This document shows, one piece after another, positions 6,570-12,497 of a stretch of 12,497 nucleotides of DNA. The position numbers and the translations under genes are program-made. This stretch comes from Oscillospiraceae bacterium (GTDB lineage: Bacteria; Bacillota_A; Clostridia; Oscillospirales; Oscillospiraceae), in assembly GCA_017627975.1 (NCBI GenBank), contig JAGAFT010000245.1, positions 1 through 12,497 of the forward strand, read 5' to 3'. Position 1 is the stretch's first letter, and each line of letters opens with the position of its first letter. The notes beneath the pieces were generated by a model. It did not search any database. It saw only the letters and a list, made by a program, of their open reading frames with translations, and was not told the origin of the DNA.

Positions 6570-8180
6570 CTACAGCATGTCGATAATGCCCTGAATGCCG
6601 TATTCCTCATAAATCCACTTGTACCAGGAGACCTCGTCCCGGATCAGGTCGTCGATGACCCGCATGCCCAGCAGTTCCACCGGCGCCCGGTCATCCGTCA
6701 TACGATAATTTCCTGCCTGCCAGGGCGTGAGACTCTCCCTGATCCGCTCCATCAGACCTCGAAGCTCGCCATCGTTACAACGCGCCGTGTTGCGCTCCAT
6801 GGTCTTCAGCATCTCCGGATTGCAGGAGGCAAAGAGTTCCCGGTTCGTGCTGTACGGGACGTCCGTGGTCCAGACCTCAGGGAACACTGCGGCGATGGTG
6901 TCGGAGAGGTAGTGGTTGATTTCCCCCTCTTTCTCTCCGTGCATGTTCATGTTGACGATGAGTACACCGTCCTCCTTCAGGTGTTCCCGAACCATGGTAA
7001 AGAACTCAATCGAAGACATCTGGAACGGGATCGTAATGTCCTGGTAGGCGTCCACCATGATGACGTCATACCGCTTTTCCACCGCATTCAGATAGGCCCT
7101 GCCGTCATAGGTACAGACGTACAGATCCTCCGGCATCTCAAAATAGCGATGTGCAAGGCGGGTAATCTTCTCGTCGATCTCCACGCCCTCAATGTGCATG
7201 CCCGGGAAGTAACGCGTGCACTGGCTTCCGTAGGTTCCGGTTCCCATCCCGAGGATCAGCAGCTCAAAGGCCTGACCCTCTGCAAGCTTCTCCTCCGCTC
7301 CCGCCATCATGGGCGCCGCCAGGGCATAGTCATAGTACATGCCGGTGAGGGATGCATCCTTGCGAAGAATGGACTGGACCCCGAAGAGGACGTTGGTTGA
7401 GAGGATGACGCTGTCATCGGTCTCCTCCACCTGCAGGTAGTTGTAGACCGACTCCCCCTCATAGACCAGATCGTTCTTCCAGAAGGCAAAGTTCGACCGA
7501 TATCCCAGCACACAGCTGAGAAGGAACACCATAACTCCCACCACGGCAGCGGCGCTGCGTGTCTTTGTGCTGATAAAATAGATCAGCCCCAACACCAGCA
7601 GGATCCCCGCAAAGATCAGGAAGGTGATCGACGTGCCCACGGCCGGGATCGTGACAAAGGTCGGCACAAAGGTTCCGATGATGCTTCCGATGGTGTTCGC
7701 CGCTCCCAGCGTCCCGACGATCCGGGCGTTGTCCTCCAGGTTCTCCATGCTGTACTTGGCCAGCGACGGCGTCACCGTCCCCAGCAGGAAGAGCGGGAAA
7801 ACGAAAATGACCATGCAGGCCGCAAATGCCGCCCAGATCAGATAGTTGGCGTTTACGGAAAAGATCATCACGGCGGAGATACCGAGGATAATATACTTCC
7901 CCGCCACCGGGATCAATGCGATCCAGGCGGAGGCGATGAGGATTCTCCGGTACAGGCGGTCCGGATTCGGGTCCCGGTCCGCACTGCGGCCGCCGTACAG
8001 ATTGCCGAGGGCCATGGCGATCATGATCGTCCCGATGATGATGGTCCAGACGATCTGAGACGAGGAAAAGTACGGTGCCAGCAGGCGGCTGGCCCCCAGC
8101 TCCACCGCCATCACCGCCATCCCGGCGAAAAACTCTGTCAGGTAGAGGTAGAGCTTATTTCTGAGGATCGGTCTCGTCAT
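6570..8180 (-). CDS. Fused multi-helix membrane domain and spermidine-synthase-like protein
   Basis: A 536-residue two-part protein. Residues about 10-228 hold a run of seven or so hydrophobic helices like those of fused MFS/spermidine-synthase proteins. Residues about 235-480 form a soluble Rossmann domain of the polyamine-synthase/methyltransferase type. ESVYNYLQV (243-251) matches the synthase entry strand. LLILGMGTGTYG (307-318) is the nucleoside-binding glycine loop, Glu334 in GVEID binds the ribose, and DGRAYL (359-364) follows. VDAYQD (376-381) stands where authentic spermidine synthases have the catalytic DSTDP-like motif, so the catalytic Asp377 is kept but the polyamine-specific residues are not. 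Activity as an aminopropyltransferase is therefore doubtful; a different S-adenosyl substrate or acceptor is possible. The start overlaps the preceding gene's stop as ATGA, with no clear ribosome binding site, so translation is probably by coupling. It is the last gene of its operon, ahead of a terminator. Confidence 0.8.
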   Translation of the reverse strand: MTRPILRNKLYLYLTEFFAGMAVMAVELGASRLLAPYFSSSQIVWTIIIGTIMIAMALGNLYGGRSADRDPNPDRLYRRILIASAWIALIPVAGKYIILGISAVMIFSVNANYLIWAAFAACMVIFVFPLFLLGTVTPSLAKYSMENLEDNARIVGTLGAANTIGSIIGTFVPTFVTIPAVGTSITFLIFAGILLVLGLIYFISTKTRSAAAVVGVMVFLLSCVLGYRSNFAFWKNDLVYEGESVYNYLQVEETDDSVILSTNVLFGVQSILRKDASLTGMYYDYALAAPMMAGAEEKLAEGQAFELLILGMGTGTYGSQCTRYFPGMHIEGVEIDEKITRLAHRYFEMPEDLYVCTYDGRAYLNAVEKRYDVIMVDAYQDITIPFQMSSIEFFTMVREHLKEDGVLIVNMNMHGEKEGEINHYLSDTIAAVFPEVWTTDVPYSTNRELFASCNPEMLKTMERNTARCNDGELRGLMERIRESLTPWQAGNYRMTDDRAPVELLGMRVIDDLIRDEVSWYKWIYEEYGIQGIIDML

Positions 8181-9271
8181 TGCAGGATCAGATCGCAGAT
8201 GCGGTCCACCGTTTCGATCGGGAGATCCGCGTACATCGGCAGGGTCAGCACCCGCTCCGCCACGTGCGCCGCAACCGGCGTCTTTGCCGGGTCGAATCCG
8301 GCTTTTCCGGCGTAGCAGGCAAAGGCGCTGGTCAGGGGATAGAAATACTTCCGAGGGATGATCCCGTTTTCCGAAAGGCGGGCGAAGACCTCGTCCCGGT
8401 TCAGACGAAAGCCGTCAAACACCACCGGATAGTAGGCATAGTTCGGCTGGATCTCGGCCGGATGCGCATTCAGCTGCAGGCCCGGCACTTTTTCGAGGCG
8501 CTCGTCATAGCGCTGCGCCACCAGCCGGCGCTTCTCGATCTCTTCTTGCAGATGGCGCAGGTTGCACAGCCCCATCGCCGCGCAGAATTCGTTCATTTTT
8601 GCGTTTCCGCCGACATAGGCCACCGTCTCCTCGTCATGGATGCCGAAGTTTTTCAGGTCGCAGAGCCTGCGCTGGATCTCCGCACTGCGGCAGCAGACCG
8701 CGCCGCCCTCCACCGTGTTGAACACCTTGGTGGCATGGAAGCTGAACATCGCGGCATCGCCGAAGCAGGCGGAGCTGACCCCGTTTCGGAACACGCCGAA
8801 GCTGTGGGCCGCATCGTAGATCACCGGCAGCCCGTGCTGGGCCGCAATCTCTTCGATCCGGTCCACGTCACAGAGATTTCCGTATACATGAACCGGCAGG
8901 ATGGCAACCGTCTTTTCGGTGATCAGCGCCTCCAGCTTCTCCGGGTCCAGGGTATAGGTTTTCGGGTCAATGTCACAGAACACCGGGCTGCAGCCGCAGC
9001 GCACGATGGCATGGGTCGTGGAAGCGAAGGTAAACGGCGTCGTGATGATCTCGCCGTGAAGATGGAAGGCCTCGATCACGTTCTCCAGGGCCAGATGTCC
9101 GTTGGTGAACAGGGCAATCTCTTCACAGCCCAGAAACGCTTTCAGTTCCTGTTCCAGCTGCCGGTGCTTGCTGCCCATGTTGGTGAGCCAGTGGCTGTCC
9201 CAGAGTTCACGGATTTCCTCACAGTATTCTTCAAACGGCGGCATGGAAGACCGTGTTACATTGATCGTCAT
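8177..9271 (-). CDS. DegT/DnrJ/EryC1/StrS sugar aminotransferase, VioA/FdtB-like
   Basis: A 364-residue PLP enzyme that would transfer an amino group, usually from glutamate, to a nucleotide-linked keto sugar. It has ALFTNGHLALE near residue 55 (phosphate pocket), TTPFTFASTTHA for the substrate loop, and PVIYDAAHSFG with Asp153 (pyridine nitrogen) and His156. SFHATKVFNTVEGG contains Lys182, the Schiff-base lysine. The HATKVFNTVEGG wording is typical of VioA/FdtB-type dTDP-4-amino or dTDP-3-amino-6-deoxyhexose enzymes, but the exact sugar cannot be fixed from sequence. I start at ATG 9271: AAAGGAGA lies about 9 nt upstream. The in-frame ATG at 9280 almost touches that site. The gene follows the short PLP gene by 16 nt and overlaps the synthase-like gene by 4 nt. 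No dehydratase for the keto sugar is in the window; it could lie upstream in the operon or elsewhere. Confidence 0.87.
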   Translation of the reverse strand: MTINVTRSSMPPFEEYCEEIRELWDSHWLTNMGSKHRQLEQELKAFLGCEEIALFTNGHLALENVIEAFHLHGEIITTPFTFASTTHAIVRCGCSPVFCDIDPKTYTLDPEKLEALITEKTVAILPVHVYGNLCDVDRIEEIAAQHGLPVIYDAAHSFGVFRNGVSSACFGDAAMFSFHATKVFNTVEGGAVCCRSAEIQRRLCDLKNFGIHDEETVAYVGGNAKMNEFCAAMGLCNLRHLQEEIEKRRLVAQRYDERLEKVPGLQLNAHPAEIQPNYAYYPVVFDGFRLNRDEVFARLSENGIIPRKYFYPLTSAFACYAGKAGFDPAKTPVAAHVAERVLTLPMYADLPIETVDRICDLILQ

Positions 9272-9287
9272 GTGCTCCATTCTCCTT

Positions 9288-10238
9288 TCACGGGTTCAGG
9301 CAGTCCCGTACCGCCCTGATGATAAAGTCCATTTCCTCCGCTCCGTAGCGCTGGTCACAGGGCAGCGGCAGAATCTCTTCGGCCAGTCTGCGTGCCTCTG
9401 AATCGTATGGCTGCTGCGCCGGCACATTCGGCCAGAGCATGGGAACAAAAATTTTCTGTTCAATAAGCCTCTTTCGGATCTTCTGTCCCTCCGGAAGCAT
9501 CAGCGGATAGGCATAAGCCCCCTCCGTCATGCGCACCGCCAGAGCGTTCCAGGCACAGAGGCCCTCATGCAGCCTCCGGAAGTTTTCCGTCCGGATTCTT
9601 CTGACCTGCTCGTAATCTACCGCGCGCAGGAGGTTTTCCGTCAGGGCGGACATGCGTCTTGGCTCCATGGAGAGCTCGTCGTTGTTCTTCGCGGCGGCGG
9701 CAAAGTATTCCCCCGCAGGGCGCTCGAAGCGGCCAAGCACAAAGCTCATCCGCTCCCGCGATTCATCCGCCGGGAGTTCTCTCCCCGGTGCGTCGGTATA
9801 GACGAAGCCGCCGTCCGCAACACCGAGAAATTTCCGGCAGGTATAGAGGGTATCCACTCCCTTCAGCGGCAGGTCAAAATACGCCTGGGCGTTGTCCACG
9901 ATGAGTCTGGGTACGCGCCCGGCGATGCTCTTCAGTTCATCTGCCGTCAGCTGGCCGTAGAAGTTTACGAGATAGAACCACTCGTTCTCTTCTGTCTGCA
10001 GCGTTGTCGGCCGGAGATCCGCTCCCACGGGATAGAAACGGATATCTATCTCATGAGCCCTGCAGACCGCTTCCACCACGTCGCAGTCAAAGTCCGGCAG
10101 GGCGATCTTCCGGATCCCGCGCTGTTCGATCAGATAGCTGAGACATGCCCGGCCGCTGGAGAGTGCCAGTGCTTTTTCGTGCAGCATCGGCCCCGTGAAC
10201 CGTTCCAGCTCCAGATAACCGCCGATCTCCTTATGCAT
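9288..10238 (-). CDS. Short divergent DegT-like PLP-dependent aminotransferase
   Basis: A 316-residue fold-type I PLP protein, shorter than the usual 360-400 residue DegT enzymes. The phosphate-pocket region is LSSGRACLSYLI (27-38). Next comes LPDFDCDVVEAV (48-59), then LVNFYGQL (90-97) and LIVDNAQAYF with Asp115 (112-121). TCRKFLGVADGGFVY (133-147) gives Lys136 as the presumed PLP lysine. The key Asp and Lys are present, so the protein is probably active, not a remnant. Its substrate is unknown; it may act on a nucleotide sugar or on a small amine precursor for the ATP-grasp enzyme. A GGGAG lies 6 nt before ATG 10238. The start overlaps the upstream gene by 8 nt, and another PLP gene follows 16 nt later, so two PLP enzymes act in one operon. 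Confidence 0.75.
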   Translation of the reverse strand: MHKEIGGYLELERFTGPMLHEKALALSSGRACLSYLIEQRGIRKIALPDFDCDVVEAVCRAHEIDIRFYPVGADLRPTTLQTEENEWFYLVNFYGQLTADELKSIAGRVPRLIVDNAQAYFDLPLKGVDTLYTCRKFLGVADGGFVYTDAPGRELPADESRERMSFVLGRFERPAGEYFAAAAKNNDELSMEPRRMSALTENLLRAVDYEQVRRIRTENFRRLHEGLCAWNALAVRMTEGAYAYPLMLPEGQKIRKRLIEQKIFVPMLWPNVPAQQPYDSEARRLAEEILPLPCDQRYGAEEMDFIIRAVRDCLNP

Positions 10239-11445
10239 CCTGTTCTCCCTCTGTCAGGATTCGCGCCCAGTTTGACACATCCGCCATACGGGCATCCCGC
10301 TCTGCCTCGGTGGGCCAGTTCATCACCAGCGAGCCCACGGCATTGTTCGCGCCGGCAAAAGCTTCCACCGGATCTCCCGGATTCACCCAGAGGTCCTCTT
10401 CCACCACGGATGCCCTCGCATCCTCTGCGATCCAGAGCTTCCGGAAGGCACCGCTTCGCTCTGCGTGCAGCATTACGATGGACCAGTGCCCCTGATAGAC
10501 AGGATCGTGCATCTCCTCCACCGGCAGGCCCAATGCCGCGCGAACCGCATTGTGCACCAGCCTTGTCCCGGAGGTGTATTCCAGCATCTCGCTCAGCCGG
10601 TTTCCGCCGCCCCGCGGGGAGACCTCCATGAGATAGGCATTTCCGTCCGTCCCGAGACGCACTTCGACGTTATAAAGCGCCGTCCCCATGTGCAGCAGGC
10701 TCAGCAGCCGCTGCAGCTCCGAGCGGAGCTCCTGCTGCTGGGCCGCCGGGATCGTGGATGGCCAGGTATAGCCGACCGGTGCGTAGGGATTATCGGCTTT
10801 GCGGTCAAAATACTGGTTGTCGAAGGAGACAAACTTCAGCTCCCCGTTCACCGAGAAGCAGTCCGTATCGGAGGAATATCCCTGCTGCTGGATAAAGTCT
10901 TCCAGGATGAATCTTCCGCAGCGGGTGAATTTCAGCGCATACCGGATTGCCGCCTCCAGCGTTTTCGGGCTGTCCACCCGGCCGACACCCTTGCTGCCCG
11001 CGTTGTCCACGGGCTTGACGATCAGGGGATAGGAAAGCTGCTCCGCCATCCTCAGGGCATCTTCGAGGCTGGAAAAGCTCCGGCAATTGGGCACCCGGAA
11101 ACCGTGCTCCCGCAGGAAAGCGCGGAAGCGCCCTTTGTCCTGCAGAATCGCCACCGATTCGTACGGGCCGACATTCGGCAGGCCCATCCGGTCCGCCACA
11201 TAGGCTGCCGTGATGACACCGGGGTCACAGGCGAAAGACATTACACCGTCCACCTTGAGCTCCTCTGCCAGCTTCAGCGTTGCCTCCTTGTCGACGATGC
11301 TCACATTGTGGTATTCGTCCGAGATCTTATGTGCGTAGTTATCCGGGAGATAGTCGCAGGTGATCGTGTGGCAGCCCAGCGCCTTTGCCTCCCGGATCAC
11401 CGGAACCAGGTAGCGCGAGCCGCCCAGCAGCAGCAGTTTTTTCAT
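10231..11445 (-). CDS. ATP-grasp family carboxylate-amine ligase
   Basis: A 404-residue ATP-grasp enzyme with the three usual parts. The N-terminal Rossmann-like part opens with KKLLLLGGSRYLVPVI. The central ATP lid contains LIVKPVDNAGSKGVGRV (Lys144) and ILEDFI (Glu182). The C-terminal catalytic part has YNVEVRL (Glu261) and LMEVSPRGGGNRL (Glu274) as metal ligands. A serine stands in the usual Asn position of the E-x-N-P-R motif, with an Asn seven residues beyond Glu274. Such enzymes activate a carboxylate as acyl phosphate and join it to an amine. In this operon, joining an amino acid or other acid to an amino sugar is plausible, but not proven. ATG 11445 is used because GGGAG lies 7 nt upstream; an open frame continues to 11949 but that part is a shadow of the flippase gene. 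It overlaps its neighbours by 4 nt upstream (ATGA) and 8 nt downstream. Confidence 0.87.
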   Translation of the reverse strand: MKKLLLLGGSRYLVPVIREAKALGCHTITCDYLPDNYAHKISDEYHNVSIVDKEATLKLAEELKVDGVMSFACDPGVITAAYVADRMGLPNVGPYESVAILQDKGRFRAFLREHGFRVPNCRSFSSLEDALRMAEQLSYPLIVKPVDNAGSKGVGRVDSPKTLEAAIRYALKFTRCGRFILEDFIQQQGYSSDTDCFSVNGELKFVSFDNQYFDRKADNPYAPVGYTWPSTIPAAQQQELRSELQRLLSLLHMGTALYNVEVRLGTDGNAYLMEVSPRGGGNRLSEMLEYTSGTRLVHNAVRAALGLPVEEMHDPVYQGHWSIVMLHAERSGAFRKLWIAEDARASVVEEDLWVNPGDPVEAFAGANNAVGSLVMNWPTEAERDARMADVSNWARILTEGEQDA

Positions 11446-12497
11446 GGATTTTCTCCCGCCCTTCTTTTTTGCAGAATCGTTTTCGCCATGTTGAGGATAT
11501 AGTCGAAGCTGTCCAGCTTCAGGAGCCTTGCCCCCAGGATATAGACCAGTACGCCCAGCGGAACCTGGATCACAAGGGTCACGAGGTCGTGCAGTCCCAG
11601 CAGCTGCACTGAAGCCACACAGCCTGCCATCGCCAGCGACAGCAACAGGCAGGGCAGCAGATCCTTCAGCTGCGTCCAGTACGGATAGCCCAGCAGCTTT
11701 TTGTTCGGCCAGGCGTTGATAAGCTGTGCCAGAATATCGCAAAACAGCTGTCCCAGCGCCATTGCCAGCACCCCGTAGCGCAGGGTATAAAGCAGCACGC
11801 TGGTCTCCACGATTTTCTTGATCACTTCCAGTTTCAGGAAGATATCGCTCCGCCCCATGGCCTTGATGGCGTTGAGGTTTGCCGTGTGCAGGGGATAAAA
11901 CGCGTAGATCGCGCAGAAAATCTGCATAAACGGCACACAGGGCAGCCACTGCTCCTTCAGCAGCAGCCGGACCAGCGGCGTGGCGCAGGCCGCAAGCCCC
12001 GCCATCATCGGCATCATCACAAAGGAACTGGTCTTAATCGCGCGGCGGGTCATCTCCCGCAGGGTATGGACGTTGTCCTGCTCCGCCGAGAGCACCGGCA
12101 GAAGCACACTGTCGAGAGAGGCGTTGATGCTTGTCGTGATCTGGTCCGGCCAGTTGCGGCCCTTGTCAAACTGGCCGAGTTCCTCCTTGGGATAGCGCTT
12201 GCCGATCACCAGGGAGTAGATCTGCAGATACAGCGTATCGAGGAAGGATGCCGCCAGCAGCTTCCAGCCGTAGGACAGCAGGCCCTTCAGGCGCTCGGCG
12301 GAGAACATTTTTTTCGGCCGCCAGCTCACCGTGAACCAGAGAATCAGGGTGTTGACGGCAAAATTACTCAGCTGCAGCGCCACCAGAGACCAGATGCCGA
12401 AGCCGAGATAGACCATCGCGATGCTCAGCGCGCCGGAGAACAGCGTCCCTCCCAGGGTTGCGAAGAAAAAGCGCTTGAACTGCATGGTCTTGGACAC
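11442..12497 (-). CDS. WzxC/TuaB-type polysaccharide flippase (partial, 5' end outside window)
   Basis: 351 C-terminal residues of a polytopic membrane protein of the PST branch of the MOP flippase superfamily, which moves lipid-linked glycan units across the membrane. The visible part starts at about the point where family members have the loop with the SxxMQFKR motif, so roughly 120-130 residues are missing; the GTG at the very edge is not taken as the start. Recognisable segments are ATLGGTLFSGALSIAMVYLG, the amphipathic INASLDSVLLPVLSAEQDN with the conserved PVLS, MMPMMAGLAACATPLVRLLL, FMQIFCAIYAFYPL and further helix pairs up to about residue 330. The C-terminal tail is basic. This is the first gene seen of the minus-strand operon, which must extend beyond the window. 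It overlaps the ATP-grasp gene by 4 nt. Confidence 0.9.
   Translation of the reverse strand: MSKTMQFKRFFFATLGGTLFSGALSIAMVYLGFGIWSLVALQLSNFAVNTLILWFTVSWRPKKMFSAERLKGLLSYGWKLLAASFLDTLYLQIYSLVIGKRYPKEELGQFDKGRNWPDQITTSINASLDSVLLPVLSAEQDNVHTLREMTRRAIKTSSFVMMPMMAGLAACATPLVRLLLKEQWLPCVPFMQIFCAIYAFYPLHTANLNAIKAMGRSDIFLKLEVIKKIVETSVLLYTLRYGVLAMALGQLFCDILAQLINAWPNKKLLGYPYWTQLKDLLPCLLLSLAMAGCVASVQLLGLHDLVTLVIQVPLGVLVYILGARLLKLDSFDYILNMAKTILQKRRAGENP

Noticed and set aside
6411..7400. 329-residue open frame on the plus strand
   Set aside because: It is antisense to the spermidine-synthase-like gene, runs through the terminator hairpin, and shows no recognisable domain.
8180..9319. 379-residue open frame on the plus strand
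   Set aside because: Antisense shadow of the VioA-like aminotransferase gene; rich in His, Arg and Gln with no family motif.
11446..11949. Upstream in-frame extension of the ATP-grasp gene to 572 residues
   Set aside because: The extra part lies out of frame on top of the flippase gene, has shadow-like composition rich in Arg, Gly and Ala, and the internal ATG at 11445 has a good ribosome binding site and begins exactly at the family's first strand.

Overview
The base composition (moderately high GC), strong AGGAGG-type ribosome binding sites, sigma-A-like promoters and the protein families present suggest a Bacillota bacterium, most likely a gut-type Clostridia (Lachnospiraceae/Oscillospiraceae grade). 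This taxonomic call is an inference from gene content and was not tested by search. The window has three blocks.

(1) Left edge, minus strand (1-404): the N-terminal part of a nitrilase-branch carbon-nitrogen hydrolase, cut by the window start. It is read leftward from its own promoter. That promoter lies back to back with the promoter of the next block in an AT-rich 197-bp intergenic region. The same region holds a set of related TACTTG half-sites that could be an operator.

(2) Plus strand, 602-6401: a four-gene, fully overlapping operon. Its first three genes encode a TerB-N/TerB-C domain protein, a BrxD-like P-loop ATPase and an Lhr/BrxHI-like DEAD/DEAH helicase, in that order. This is the composition and order of the three-gene anti-phage system named Shango (sngA-sngB-sngC). 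The ATPase-helicase pair also resembles the brxD-brxHI pair of type 2 BREX, but no pglX, pglZ or pglW is present. A fourth gene overlaps the end of the helicase gene. It uses a TTG start with an excellent Shine-Dalgarno sequence and encodes an HxlR-family regulator with the conserved N-terminal Cys-Pro seen in thiol-based redox or electrophile sensors. The regulator is the least expected part of the locus, and it may control the operon through the half-sites in the upstream promoter.

(3) Minus strand, 12497-6570: a tightly coupled operon for a cell-surface glycan or related glycoconjugate. In transcription order it has a WzxC/TuaB-type flippase (N-terminus outside the window), an ATP-grasp ligase, a short divergent DegT-like PLP enzyme, a VioA/FdtB-like sugar aminotransferase, and a fused membrane/spermidine-synthase-like protein. 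Three of the four junctions overlap and the fourth is a short gap. The presumed logic is that the aminotransferases make an amino sugar, the ATP-grasp enzyme may join an acyl or amino-acid group to an amine, and the flippase exports the lipid-linked product. The role of the spermidine-synthase-like gene is unknown.

Blocks 2 and 3 converge on one strong hairpin at 6515-6558, which can serve as a bidirectional terminator. I saw no tRNA, rRNA, CRISPR array or insertion sequence.
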